From Bdellovibrionales bacterium RIFOXYC1_FULL_37_79 (GTDB lineage: Bacteria; Bdellovibrionota; Bacteriovoracia; Bacteriovoracales; Bacteriovoracaceae): a DNA stretch of 64,000 bases. The notes beneath the pieces are model-generated. The model saw nothing but the letters and a program-made list of their open reading frames with translations. It had not been told where the DNA came from and made no database searches. Of this stretch, positions 42,935 through 52,500 are shown piece by piece. Both the position numbers and the translations under genes were made by a program. How positions within the stretch are numbered: position 1 is the first letter of the stretch; the number at the start of each line of letters is the position of its first letter. The stretch covers positions 1 through 64,000 of the forward strand of contig MEQB01000052.1 in assembly GCA_001770015.1 (NCBI GenBank), read 5' to 3'.

Positions 42935-43867
42935 AAGACTAAACTTGAAAATGGCCCCTTCAGCTGTGGGCAGGCATTGCAAGGATCCATTCATGGCCTC
43001 CGCAATTTTTTGAGCAATAAACAAACCAAGCCCCCTACCCGGATAATTTTTTTTGGTGGTAAAAAGCGGATTAAAAATCTCCTTTAAAATACTGGGATCA
43101 ACCCCGATACCGTTATCTTCCATGACAATATCCATTTGCGATTTATTGACCGAAATATTTAAATTAATTTTGGGACGTCCGGAATCTTTAGCAAAATAAA
43201 TAGCATTATCCAAAAGTTGTGAACAGACTTCCAAGACCCCATTGATATCCACCTCCACCACTTCGTCACCATTTTCAATTTTAGTGGTAAAATCTATATT
43301 GGCCTTGCGTAACTCCTCTCTTTTTAGCTTGGAAATTCTATCTACCAAATGATTCAACTCAATTTTTACGTAATTAAATAAATTGGAAGCCTTGGATAAG
43401 GCAATAAATTTTTCAGCAATATGGCTGAGTTTCTTGGCCTCCTTTTCAATAATCAATAATCTTTTATAACAAATGTCATCCGGGTTGGTCGGCCGATTTA
43501 GTTCCCGGTAAAGATACACCTGGCCCAAAATAATGGTCAGAGGATTATTAAATTCATTCCCGATACTTTCTGACAGTTTGATAATCGAAGTCAAACCGGT
43601 CATTCTTTTTATTTCCAATTGTTTTTTTACACACATTTGCCAAAGCGCTTTTTTCCCTCTGTAAAAAAGTCCCAACAAAAAAAACAAGATCGGCAAAATG
43701 CACAGAGTGATCATATAACTATTTTTTGATTTTATAATTGAAAATAATTCCTGATACGAACCTGCTACTTTTAGTTCCAGCATATCCATGAATATAACCA
43801 AAACTCCCAGCATGAATCCGATTATCATTGATATAACTGGATAGAGATATTTACCTATTTCTTTCAT
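42926..43867 (-). CDS. histidine-kinase-like membrane protein lacking the phosphoacceptor His
   Basis: 313 residues. Two TM segments (about 8-29 and 52-68) span a short periplasmic loop, then a HisKA-like dimerisation helix and a HATPase_c domain. The H-box reads SIGNEFNNPLTIILG with Asn104 where HE.NNP proteins have histidine. The ATP-binding boxes are intact: N-box LLDNAIYFAKDSG, G1 EDNGIGVDPS, G2 GRGLGLFIAQ. So it can probably bind ATP but not autophosphorylate at the usual site. It could be a regulatory pseudo-kinase or a recently mutated gene. AGGAATTA precedes the ATG. No response regulator is adjacent. Convergent with carbamate kinase. Confidence 0.85.
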   Translation of the reverse strand: MKEIGKYLYPVISMIIGFMLGVLVIFMDMLELKVAGSYQELFSIIKSKNSYMITLCILPILFFLLGLFYRGKKALWQMCVKKQLEIKRMTGLTSIIKLSESIGNEFNNPLTIILGQVYLYRELNRPTNPDDICYKRLLIIEKEAKKLSHIAEKFIALSKASNLFNYVKIELNHLVDRISKLKREELRKANIDFTTKIENGDEVVEVDINGVLEVCSQLLDNAIYFAKDSGRPKINLNISVNKSQMDIVMEDNGIGVDPSILKEIFNPLFTTKKNYPGRGLGLFIAQKIAEAMNGSLQCLPTAEGAIFKFSLST

Positions 43868-43981
43868 TAATTCCTAAATTTAAACGGGAAATTTAATAGT
43901 AATTAGATTAATCAAGACAACCACATATGCAAAGAATTAATTTATATTTTTTAAATCTCCAACAATAGTGTGCAATAATGA

Positions 43982-44007
43982 AGAGGGGATCATGACCGAT
44001 CCCCTCT
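43982..44007 (-). terminator. hairpin after the cpgS-like gene
   Basis: AGAGGGGATC (43982-43991), loop ATGACC, GATCCCCTCT (43998-44007): perfect 10-bp stem, starting 10 bases after the stop of the - strand gene at 44017. The T-rich tract on that strand is imperfect (TTCATTATT), so it is a probable rather than classic terminator. Confidence 0.72.
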
Positions 44008-44016
44008 CTACTAATA

Positions 44017-45333
44017 TTATTTAAATTTTTTCTTTAGAATTTCACCCAGCTGTAAAGTGGCCTTATCACCAAGTTCGTAGGTCACTCGCACCGAAGGTTT
44101 TTTAATATTAATGATTTTTCCAAGATCAATGGGAGTACCAATAATCACCAAATCACAGTCCGTTTTATTAATGGCCTTTTCCAAATCCCTCATTTGTTCC
44201 TCGCCATATCCCATGGCCGGCAGCAAAATTCCCACATTGGGATACTTTTTAAAGGTCTCGGCAATTTTTCCATCAACGTATGGCCTTGGATCTACCAACT
44301 CTTTGGCCCCATACTGATTAGCGGCCACGGTACCTGCTCCATATTTCATGTGGCCATGAGTGAGCGTCGGGCCATCTTCCACCACCAGCACCCGTTTACC
44401 TTTAATGTTTTGTCCGTTTTCCACAAAAATCGGAGAATCTGCCTGAATAACTATGGCCTTTGGATTTCGATTTTGAATATTTTTCAAAACTGTTTCGATG
44501 TCTGCTTTTTTAGCTGTATCCACTTTATTGACGATCAACACTTCGGAAGATATCAAATTGGTTTCGCCTGGATAAAAGGTCAGTTCATGTCCCGCACGGT
44601 GGGGATCCACTACGGTGATTTCCAAATCTGATTTATAAAATGGCATATCATTATTTCCACCATCCCATAAAATAATATCCGCTTCTTTTTCGGCTTCTCT
44701 TAGAATTTTTTCGTAATCAACACCTGCAAAGATAACAAACCCTGCAGCAATATGTGGTTCATATTCTTCTCTTTCTTCAATGGTACACTCATGTTTGTCC
44801 ATATCCTCCATCGTGGCAAATCGCTGCACAGCTTGTTTAGCCAGATCGCCATAGGGCATTGGATGTCTGATGGCCGCCACTTTTTTGCCCATACCTTTTA
44901 AAAATTTCTCTACCGCCCTGGTGGTTTGTGATTTGCCACAACCAGTTCTGGTAGCACAAATTGATATGACCGGCTTGGTGGATTTGATTTGGGTGGATTT
45001 AGAACCAAGCATGGTGAAATCCGCACCACAAGCATTAACCAAAGAGCACTTGTTCATAACATATTCATGAGGTACATCACTATAAGAAAAAACCACTTCT
45101 TGTACGCTATATTTTTTAATAAGCGCAGTAAGTTCCGACTCATCAAAAATAGGAATACCTTCTGGATATAATTTTCCCGCTAATACCGCCGGATATTTGC
45201 GACCATCGATATCTGGTATTTGAGTGGCCGTAAAGCAAACCACTTCATAATTTTGATTATCCCGATAAACACAGTTGAAATTATGAAAATCTCTTCCTGC
45301 TGCTCCCATAATAAGTACACGTCTTCTCACCAT
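44017..45333 (-). CDS. cyclic 2,3-diphosphoglycerate synthetase-like P-loop protein
   Basis: 438 residues. RRRVLIMGAAGRDFHNFN starts an N-terminal Rossmann-like part; the P-loop follows as ICATRTGCGKSQTTRAV (about 148-164); WDGGNNDMPF and a VNKVDTA guanine-type motif are further on. The sequence belongs to the family annotated as cyclic 2,3-diphosphoglycerate synthetase, known from thermophilic archaea. In mesophilic bacteria the homologues often sit next to ornithine carbamoyltransferase and carbamate kinase, as here, so the real reaction there is probably different and unknown. AGGAGGATTTT precedes the ATG. It follows ornithine carbamoyltransferase by 36 bases, so the two are an operon. Confidence 0.85.
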   Translation of the reverse strand: MVRRRVLIMGAAGRDFHNFNCVYRDNQNYEVVCFTATQIPDIDGRKYPAVLAGKLYPEGIPIFDESELTALIKKYSVQEVVFSYSDVPHEYVMNKCSLVNACGADFTMLGSKSTQIKSTKPVISICATRTGCGKSQTTRAVEKFLKGMGKKVAAIRHPMPYGDLAKQAVQRFATMEDMDKHECTIEEREEYEPHIAAGFVIFAGVDYEKILREAEKEADIILWDGGNNDMPFYKSDLEITVVDPHRAGHELTFYPGETNLISSEVLIVNKVDTAKKADIETVLKNIQNRNPKAIVIQADSPIFVENGQNIKGKRVLVVEDGPTLTHGHMKYGAGTVAANQYGAKELVDPRPYVDGKIAETFKKYPNVGILLPAMGYGEEQMRDLEKAINKTDCDLVIIGTPIDLGKIINIKKPSVRVTYELGDKATLQLGEILKKKFK

Positions 45334-45368
45334 AAAATCCTCCTCGATTTCTATCCTTGATATTAATT

Positions 45369-46292
45369 CTAATCTCGCATTAAATGATACATAATTGCTT
45401 TTTGCGCATGCATTCTATTTTCTGCTTCATCAAACACCACTGACTGGCGTCCATCAATTACTTCGGTTGCGACTTCTTCACCTCGATGTGCAGGAAGACA
45501 ATGCATAAAAATTGCATTTTTGTCAGCCAGATTCATCATTTTCTGATCAACCATATAACCGTTTAGATCTTTCAATCTTTGATCTCTTTCTTTTTCCTGT
45601 CCCATACTGGTCCAAGTATCCGTGTAGATAACGTTAGAACCCTTCACTCCTAAAGCAGCATCTTCGACAAATTCAAGCTTCATTTCAGGATAAATTTTAA
45701 GGGCAATTTTCTTAACATCCTCTCTTTCTTTTAACTGATATTTCATAGGAGAAACCACTGTCATATTCATTTTAAAATTGGCACACATATAAATCAGAGA
45801 AAGAGTCATATTATTGGAATCTCCCACGTAGGTCAGCTTCATGCCCTTGGTATTTTTACCCAGTTTTTCCCTGATCGTCATGATATCGGCCATGACCTGG
45901 CAAGGATGATTATAGTCGGTCAATCCGTTAATAACCGGAATCGATGCATGTTTGGCCAGCTCTTGCACATCGCTATAGGCAAAAGTTCTAATCATAATTC
46001 CATCCATATATCGGGACAAAACGTTGGCCGTATCATAAATCGTTTCGCCTCTAGAAAGTTGCAGATCGTTGGCACCAAAGAAAAAGCCGGTTCCACCCAA
46101 TTGATAAATTCCCGCTTGAAAAGAAATTCTAGTACGGGTTGAATTTTTCTGAAAAATCATCCCTAAAATTTTACCCGAAAGAGATGTGGCATACTCCTTA
46201 GGATTTGCCTTCATTTGATCTGCCAGATCAATCAAAGCATGCAGCTCTTGTGATGTGTAATCAAGTAAACTAATAAAATCTTTCTTTTTCAC
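45369..46292 (-). CDS. argF: ornithine carbamoyltransferase
   Basis: 307 residues. The start chosen is the GTG at 46292, because GGGAGG lies 4-9 bases before it; an ATG at 46325 would put this ribosome site inside the gene. Motifs: NSTRTRISFQAG (about 48) for carbamoyl phosphate, HPCQVMAD, and the ornithine-binding HCLPAHRGEEV (about 262). It either makes citrulline from ornithine and carbamoyl phosphate or runs in reverse (arcB-like) to supply carbamate kinase. Co-transcription with the cpgS-like gene and the nearby arcC favour the catabolic direction; the sequence alone does not prove it, and a symbol of arcB may fit as well. Confidence 0.93.
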   Translation of the reverse strand: MKKKDFISLLDYTSQELHALIDLADQMKANPKEYATSLSGKILGMIFQKNSTRTRISFQAGIYQLGGTGFFFGANDLQLSRGETIYDTANVLSRYMDGIMIRTFAYSDVQELAKHASIPVINGLTDYNHPCQVMADIMTIREKLGKNTKGMKLTYVGDSNNMTLSLIYMCANFKMNMTVVSPMKYQLKEREDVKKIALKIYPEMKLEFVEDAALGVKGSNVIYTDTWTSMGQEKERDQRLKDLNGYMVDQKMMNLADKNAIFMHCLPAHRGEEVATEVIDGRQSVVFDEAENRMHAQKAIMYHLMRD

Positions 46293-46416
46293 AGATTTCC
46301 TCCCAAAACAAAGCATTAAATTCAAGTTTTAAACGCCTAAACTAATAGCAAACTTTTCTTTTCTAAGCTACAGGATAATGTGCAACGGTTGATAGGATTT
46401 GAAATAAAAGCTGACT

Positions 46417-48453
46417 TTATTCATCTTGCTGTGCGTCTGCTTTGGTTTCGCTAGTGATTTCGGCCCTGGATCTGATGATATTACTATCCTTGATGACTCC
46501 CAGGGATTTTAGTTGCCCATGTTTAAAATTATGGACAAAATTTTTGCCTTCCTTGGTTTTGGATGAGAATTTACCAAAAATAAACACATTGTCCTTCCCA
46601 AAAATCCGCTCAATATCGCTTTTATTGGCAAAATATTTGGCAAACTGCTCAAGGAGAATTTTAAAATCATAAACCGACATATTTTGATAATGCGAGCTTA
46701 AAACTTTCAAATAATAATTTTCATAACTATCTTGCAAATGGCTAACACAATTTTCATAATCGCCTCTATTTTGGGCCCGCTGTAAAAGACCGGCACCCTT
46801 AATCGTGGAGTCATTTTTGCAAATCTCCAAGATATCCTTATTCACCAGATCAACTCTTTTTTTATTAAAATATTTGATACCTGCCTGGGTCACCGCTGTT
46901 TTAATGTTTAAATCCATGGGAGGAATCAATTCATTCTTATCAACCCAGCTGGTGATCTTGGAATCCACTGCCGCATAAGAGCGCAACAAACCGGTCATTT
47001 TGGCCTTCCGCTTGGTAGCCGATTTAAAAGTACTGGCAAAATATTTGACGGAAAAAGAAGCGAAGATAATTTCCTTATCGTTGAATTTTAGTTGCTTTTG
47101 ACTGACTAATAGATCCTCTTGGCTTTGATATTCCAGATAGAAAATCCGCTGATCCACTTCCTTGTATTGATTGAGGGCCGCCACATTGAATATTTGCCAA
47201 AAAAGTTTTGGAAGGATGATCTGCCAGATCGTCGAACTGCTTACGGTTCTTATAAAAGTGTGTTTAAAAATATTTTTTAACTGGCCATCTTGATAAGTTT
47301 GCACCCGCTCAGTCTCCTTATCATTCATCCCCTTCCAAAAAAGGACGGTATATTTAGAGCCCAGGTTTTGTTTGACCCGGACTTCTTCACTCACCTTGTA
47401 AGGCGCAAAAAATGCATCATCAAAACTTGCTCCCAGGAATAATTTATCCAACTCTCCAAGCACTGGGTTACCGGTATTTGGACTTAGATCCTCCTCATTG
47501 AAGCTAAGATGAATCGTTTTAGAAGAAGTCTGTGAATAATCGTATTCATATTGTAGCAAGGTCAGTTTCAGTAATTTTAAAAGTTCAAGTTGCAACTGGG
47601 CACTGAACTCGGTGGATGATTTTTTTTCTCTTTCATAAGAAATATTGACTTTAGGCAACAGCTCATCAATTTTTTCATCCTCTTCACCTACAACCTGCAC
47701 ACTGACCTTGGTTAAATTCTGGTAACCATACATAAAGGCTGCCTGCGCATTTAAATTAATACCGGGATAAACCGGCGTTTGATAATTAAGTGCACCTCCC
47801 ACTTCTGCCGACAACTGGTCGATCCTTTCAAGGTACTGATACTCACTAAGCTCGCTTAATTTTTGACTGCGAAAATAAAAAAAAGGAAAAAAAAGATATT
47901 CATAGTTATTAGTCAATCCATCCACAAAATTTTCCGCAAAATGAGAGAACCGATACACCCGTCGAAATTCAAGCCCCGCATAAAGTCCTAGAAATTGATC
48001 AGTGATTTCTATCAGACCTTCATTTTTTAGACTGGTTAACAGATGGTGGGCATCCACTGTGATAATTAATTCATCGGTCACAATAAAACGAGTATCATGT
48101 AATACATCCGGATCCACCTGGCGCCTTACTGATATTTTAATTTCGCCAAAAGGAATCTGCCAAAAAAACGACGGATTGTTAAGGACGCCAAGTTCATAAC
48201 CGCTATTTAAAATCTCCCCGGCCTGCTGGTTTCCAATCTTTTGATAAATATCCTTCATCTTATTAAAAACCCTATCAATTAACGGGGCAGCCTGATCCTG
48301 CATATTCGTCTTTAATGATTTCTGAGACGATGATCCCTTGAACTTTTTACTCAGTAAATCCAGATTTTTAATTTTAAATGTCTTGAACTCACCACTTCCA
48401 AAAATGGAAAATGATAACCCCAGGAATATTAAAATATAAATAATTTTGCTCAT
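46417..48453 (-). CDS. large exported protein, unknown function
   Basis: 678 residues with a signal peptide (residues 1-19, FSIFGSG). A beta-rich region about 90-300 has paired strands and many aromatic residues (EYLFFPFFYFRSQK), and a mixed region follows, with a helical C-terminal end that is Lys/Asp-rich (SETKADAQQDE). Cysteines occur only late (EICKN, ENCVSH). No family recognised. It lies 90 bases downstream of the divergently read argF region and is a one-gene unit. The 260 bases between it and the next gene (48454-48715) contain no gene I would support. Confidence 0.62.
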   Translation of the reverse strand: MSKIIYILIFLGLSFSIFGSGEFKTFKIKNLDLLSKKFKGSSSQKSLKTNMQDQAAPLIDRVFNKMKDIYQKIGNQQAGEILNSGYELGVLNNPSFFWQIPFGEIKISVRRQVDPDVLHDTRFIVTDELIITVDAHHLLTSLKNEGLIEITDQFLGLYAGLEFRRVYRFSHFAENFVDGLTNNYEYLFFPFFYFRSQKLSELSEYQYLERIDQLSAEVGGALNYQTPVYPGINLNAQAAFMYGYQNLTKVSVQVVGEEDEKIDELLPKVNISYEREKKSSTEFSAQLQLELLKLLKLTLLQYEYDYSQTSSKTIHLSFNEEDLSPNTGNPVLGELDKLFLGASFDDAFFAPYKVSEEVRVKQNLGSKYTVLFWKGMNDKETERVQTYQDGQLKNIFKHTFIRTVSSSTIWQIILPKLFWQIFNVAALNQYKEVDQRIFYLEYQSQEDLLVSQKQLKFNDKEIIFASFSVKYFASTFKSATKRKAKMTGLLRSYAAVDSKITSWVDKNELIPPMDLNIKTAVTQAGIKYFNKKRVDLVNKDILEICKNDSTIKGAGLLQRAQNRGDYENCVSHLQDSYENYYLKVLSSHYQNMSVYDFKILLEQFAKYFANKSDIERIFGKDNVFIFGKFSSKTKEGKNFVHNFKHGQLKSLGVIKDSNIIRSRAEITSETKADAQQDE

Positions 48454-48715
48454 GAAAAAAATCTACTCATAACTATCCTGCCCATAAAACGTCCAACCCT
48501 CAAACCACTGATATGTTATATGAATGCGGATCGGATACCTCATTATATTTATGAGTTTTTTTATCATAAATAATAAATCCCAATCATTTGAAATGCTTAA
48601 ATCAAGAACTGCCTGCAATTGGAGGCAGTCCACCTTATTCAAGCTTTTCTGGCATTTTCCGACATGCATTTACCTTTTCAACATTACTTAACTGAACTTC
48701 CTATAGGACCGATTG

Positions 48716-49498
48716 ATGAACATTCTTACCAAGCACAAAAAAAAAGGCGAAGATGGTTTCAAAAAATTTATCTGTAACCTAGAAACCAGCACTGAAGCAA
48801 AGCAAAAGGAGATTCTAGAAGTCGCCTTTTTAGAAGATCCGGTCTATATTTCAGCGGTCATTCCCAATTTGATAAGCGCTGAGTTTATCACCAAGCTCTC
48901 CCGCCAAGAGGTTTTAAAAGTCTATAATAATTTAAGTAATCCAATTAAAATGTTTCTGTACGCTTTTTTGAACACCCCCACTGAAAAAATCCTGGTCAAT
49001 GAATTATTACCCAGCAATTTAAAAAGAATTTACGATGACGAAAAGGAAGTCACTTCCAGTCTAAAAACCGGAGAGCAGGAAACTGCCCGTTTTACGATTG
49101 TAAAAATTATTCGTAGTCTGCAAGAAAGACTGGAAATAGAACGTTTTAAATGGAAATTGCCCAGTCCCACGGTATTAAACGGGACACATTTAGAAAATCC
49201 CAAGGACGGCATGTTTTCTCTCACCTACGAGGAAAACAATGTTCCGGCACTGGAGGGCAATTATAAAAGCAAACAAAGAGACGGCAAATGGTTTCACTAC
49301 TACCCAAACGGCAAGACCATGGCAGTGGGATACTACACCTGCGGTGAAAAATCAGGAGATTGGATTTTTAATTTCACAAGCGGTGCTAAAAAGGCCAGTG
49401 GAGCATACCGGGATAATTTAAAACAAGGCCAGTGGATCCTGTACGACAAGGACGGAATAGAAAAATTTGTTTTTTATGATCGGGGAAGAATCAAATAA
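48716..49498 (+). CDS. MORN-like repeat (YwqK-type) protein
   Basis: 260 residues from the ATG at 48716 (a TTG three bases upstream is the alternative). No signal peptide. Residues about 60-150 are helical (PIKMFLYAFLNTPTEKI, NLKRIYDDEKEV). The C-terminal third has three MORN_2-type repeats: EGNYKSKQRDGKWFHYYPNG, VGYYTCGEKSGDWIFNF and SGAYRDNLKQGQWILYDKDG. These short beta-hairpin repeats are common in YwqK-family proteins, often called antitoxins in databases without proof here. It probably binds another protein. Convergent with the flavoprotein gene, with an 8-base overlap. Confidence 0.78.
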   Translation: MNILTKHKKKGEDGFKKFICNLETSTEAKQKEILEVAFLEDPVYISAVIPNLISAEFITKLSRQEVLKVYNNLSNPIKMFLYAFLNTPTEKILVNELLPSNLKRIYDDEKEVTSSLKTGEQETARFTIVKIIRSLQERLEIERFKWKLPSPTVLNGTHLENPKDGMFSLTYEENNVPALEGNYKSKQRDGKWFHYYPNGKTMAVGYYTCGEKSGDWIFNFTSGAKKASGAYRDNLKQGQWILYDKDGIEKFVFYDRGRIK

Positions 49499-51044
49499 GA
49501 TCAATCTGTTTTTCTTTTTTAATAATACTCATCGCCGCATGAATACCATCAATCGCTGACGATACAATGCCCCCGGCCCAACCGGCACCCTCACCTATCG
49601 GATAAAGACCTTTGATATTTGCTTCCAGGCTTTGGCGATCCCGCAATACCTGAACCGGAGACGAGGTCCGGGTTTCAGGCCCCAGCACCACCGCCTCACC
49701 CGAAATAAAATTCTTCATTTGTTGATTAAATTTTAAAATGGCTTTTCTCAGTTCCGCACAAACAAAATCGGGTAAGATCTGGGAAAGATCACAGGGGAAG
49801 ACACCCGAGGGGGTGGACGACTTATTTTTTAAATGCGTGGTCTTTTTTGCTTCTAAAAAATCCCCAAGCATTTGTGCCGGAATTTCTTTGCCGCTCGCCA
49901 ATTCCCGGGAATGATCAAAAGCCGCTCTCTCGATGGCCTGTTGAAACTTTATTCCAGAAAAAATATCATCCTTTAAATCTGTACCCTTAACCGACACCAC
50001 CAAGGCTGAATTACTCCACGGAGACATGCATTTGGCATTACTCATACCGTTGGTGACAATTCCTTGAGGTTCGTTACCACTTGATAAAATCAAACCACCA
50101 GGACACATACAAAAACTAAAAACGCCCCGGTTACTTTTTTCATCGTGATGACTGAGTCTATAACTGGCAGTTTTAAGATTAGGATGACCTGCAAATTTTC
50201 CATATTGGATTTGATCAATATACTTTCTAGGATGCTCAACTCGAAGCCCTACCGCAAAATCTTTTTTTTGAAGATGCACCCCCACCTCAAATAAATGGGC
50301 ATAAACATCCCGTGCCGAATGGCCAGTGGCTAAAATAACATTGGGAGCAAACATTTTCTTTTGATGATTGATTTCCACACCATAAACAGCACCATGTTCA
50401 ATCAAAAGACCGGTCATTTTGTGGTTAAAGTGGATCTCACATCCTTGCGCTTGCAAATATTGACATAAACTGATGATAATCTTTCTTATATTATTTGATC
50501 CGATATGAGGATTTTTTATCCATCTGGTTTCGCTGGGGGCACCAAACTCCACCAACTTTTTCATAACATAATCGACGTAGGGGGATTTACTTCGACTGGT
50601 TAATTTCCCGTCACTATAAAGTCCGGCCCCCCCCAGACCAAAACAAATATTGCTCTCTGGATTCATTTCCCCGCTTTTCCAATAGTGGGCGATACTTTTG
50701 ATTCTTTCATTGAGCGGCTCCCCTCTTTCAATAAGCACCGAGGTGATGCCATATTCTAAAAACCTTAAGGCACAAAATAATCCGGCCGGTCCGGTTCCCA
50801 CGATAATAGGCTTTTCATGCAAACTAGCTAGCTGGGGGAACACTTCCTCATCCACTGAAAAAATCTCCCCTTGTTCGATCATTTCGATTTGATAATTATA
50901 GCGGGGAGCTTGATCTCTTTGGGCACCCCTGGCATCCAGATTGCGGGATAAGATTCTAAAGGCCTTCAAGCGGGGATACTCTTTGGCCAGATAGTCATTT
51001 AAACTTTTATTAAAAGGGAGGTCAAACTTAATTATTTTTGCCAT
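49491..51044 (-). CDS. FAD-dependent oxidoreductase, COG2509 family
   Basis: 517 residues from ATG 51044, chosen because it avoids overlap with divergent cinA and has GGATATT upstream. The dinucleotide-binding motif IIVGTGPAGLFCALRF (about 90-105) and the second FAD motif near the C-terminus, LYPIGEGAGWAGGIVSSA, are clear. The GGAGLYSDGKLTSR and CMCPGGLI segments match COG2509, a conserved flavoprotein family often called uncharacterised FAD-dependent dehydrogenase. It would act in the cytosol on an unknown small molecule. Divergent from cinA with about 33 bases between starts. Confidence 0.9.
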   Translation of the reverse strand: MAKIIKFDLPFNKSLNDYLAKEYPRLKAFRILSRNLDARGAQRDQAPRYNYQIEMIEQGEIFSVDEEVFPQLASLHEKPIIVGTGPAGLFCALRFLEYGITSVLIERGEPLNERIKSIAHYWKSGEMNPESNICFGLGGAGLYSDGKLTSRSKSPYVDYVMKKLVEFGAPSETRWIKNPHIGSNNIRKIIISLCQYLQAQGCEIHFNHKMTGLLIEHGAVYGVEINHQKKMFAPNVILATGHSARDVYAHLFEVGVHLQKKDFAVGLRVEHPRKYIDQIQYGKFAGHPNLKTASYRLSHHDEKSNRGVFSFCMCPGGLILSSGNEPQGIVTNGMSNAKCMSPWSNSALVVSVKGTDLKDDIFSGIKFQQAIERAAFDHSRELASGKEIPAQMLGDFLEAKKTTHLKNKSSTPSGVFPCDLSQILPDFVCAELRKAILKFNQQMKNFISGEAVVLGPETRTSSPVQVLRDRQSLEANIKGLYPIGEGAGWAGGIVSSAIDGIHAAMSIIKKEKQIDLI

Positions 51045-51077
51045 AATATCCAGAGTAACTACCATATGAGGTAAAAA

Positions 51078-52301
51078 ATGCATATTGAATTAATTATCAT
51101 TGGCAATGAAATCATCTCCGGTGACACCCCAGATGCCAATGGGCCCTGGCTGTCACAATATTTAGAAACCTGGAATGCCAAGCTTGATCAAATCTCCATT
51201 ATTCCAGATCAACCAGGTGTCATTTTAAATACCCTTTCTCAATCAATTAATCGCTCTAACCTCATTATCATTAGTGGAGGGCTAGGCCCCACGGATGATG
51301 ATATCACCAAAAAAACCCTGGCTGGTTTTTTTCATAAAGATCTTAAAATCAATCCGGTGGCACAGGAACTGGTGAAATCCCACTACGTTCGCCTCAAGCG
51401 CCAGTGGGTGCCCGAACACAACTTTTATCATATGATCCCGGAGGGATTTGAACCTCTATCCAATAACATCGGACTGGCCCCTGGACTGTTTTTTCAAACG
51501 GCCACTTATAGCATCATCGTTGCCCCCGGTGTACCTTTGGAATTTCAATCAATCATTAAAGAAACCATCCCTTTGAAAAATTTAATTGATGCTCAACCTC
51601 CCTTGTACCAACTGCAAATCAGAACCAAAAATATCACTGAAGAAATGATTTTTAATGAAGTCGGTATTGAACTTTTGAAAAAAATCCGTCCTTTTACCGA
51701 GATCTGTTCCTATCCACGCTCCTTTGGCGGCGTTGACCTGGTGATTAAATCCCAACAAGATATCCAAACACTTAAGGAAGATTTTTTAAACTCCCCGCTT
51801 AAACAATACATCTGGCAAATCGGCAATCTTTCCCTGCCTGAACTCATCATTCAAATGAGCACTTCAAAAAAAATCAAACTGGGCCTTGCGGAATCATGTA
51901 CTGGAGGGCTCATTAGCTCCCTGCTAACGGACGTAAGCGGAAGTTCAGCCTGCTATATGGGAAGCATCGTGGCCTACTCCTACGAAATAAAAATGGATCT
52001 TCTCGGAGTAAAACAGGCCACCCTGGATAGCTATGGGGCGGTCAGCAAGGAAACTGCATGGGAAATGGCCAAGGGTGCATTTGAAAAACTCAAAGTGGAT
52101 ATCGCCATAGGAACCACTGGGATTGCCGGTCCCATGGGTGGAACCAAGGAAAAACCAGTTGGCACTATTGGTATTGGACTTTTTTCAAAAAATTATTCCC
52201 ACAGCGATCTTTTGGTGTTTAGAGGCAATCGTATTGAATTAAAAAAGCGATTCTCGCAGGCCGCTCTCCATAAGCTTTTAGAAGTAATAAAAACCAGTTA
52301 A
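51078..52301 (+). CDS. cinA: CinA (NMN deamidase / competence-damage inducible)
   Basis: 407 residues with both domains in order: N-terminal molybdopterin-binding-like part with GNEIISGDTPDANG and SGGLGPTDDDIT, then the C-terminal deamidase domain with LAESCTGG, GAVSKETAWEMA and GIAGPMGGTKEKPVGT. CinA removes the amide from nicotinamide mononucleotide, recycling it into NAD synthesis, and the N-terminal domain can hydrolyse ADP-ribose in characterised members. GAGG precedes the ATG. No recA follows it, although the two are often neighbours in other bacteria. Monocistronic as far as can be seen. Confidence 0.94.
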   Translation: MHIELIIIGNEIISGDTPDANGPWLSQYLETWNAKLDQISIIPDQPGVILNTLSQSINRSNLIIISGGLGPTDDDITKKTLAGFFHKDLKINPVAQELVKSHYVRLKRQWVPEHNFYHMIPEGFEPLSNNIGLAPGLFFQTATYSIIVAPGVPLEFQSIIKETIPLKNLIDAQPPLYQLQIRTKNITEEMIFNEVGIELLKKIRPFTEICSYPRSFGGVDLVIKSQQDIQTLKEDFLNSPLKQYIWQIGNLSLPELIIQMSTSKKIKLGLAESCTGGLISSLLTDVSGSSACYMGSIVAYSYEIKMDLLGVKQATLDSYGAVSKETAWEMAKGAFEKLKVDIAIGTTGIAGPMGGTKEKPVGTIGIGLFSKNYSHSDLLVFRGNRIELKKRFSQAALHKLLEVIKTS

Positions 52302-52439
52302 ACCCAATCTGACCATAATTTGGGGCAGGATTTTAATGGACCTTCTCCCAGGTGGAACCTTTTTTCAATAGGTTTTAAATTGGCAACCATATTCGTCTGA
52401 TATTTAGGGTAAAATTTTACCATAAGCTTATAGCGTGGC

Positions 52440-52500
52440 TTAAGGAGGACGCCTTAACTTGCCGATGAGAAAAAAGAGAAGGAGAAGAGGATTTGCCTAA
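52440..52500 (+). promoter_or_regulatory. leader with Shine-Dalgarno hairpin and a mini-ORF
   Basis: TTAAGG (52440-52445) and CCTTAA (52452-52457) form a 6-bp hairpin that includes the strong site AAGGAGG. Ten bases later a TTG opens a 13-codon frame (also readable from ATG 52465) encoding MRKKRRRRGFA. Its stop TAA (52498-52500) overlaps the TTG start of the big lipoprotein gene at 52493. This allows translational coupling. The purine run AGAAGGAGAAGAGGA inside it may simply be the main ribosome site. Confidence 0.4.

Noticed and set aside
48463-48669. 68-codon frame on the - strand as a gene
   Set aside because: No ribosome site or family match, unusual amino-acid make-up, and it lies in the space before a clear + strand gene.
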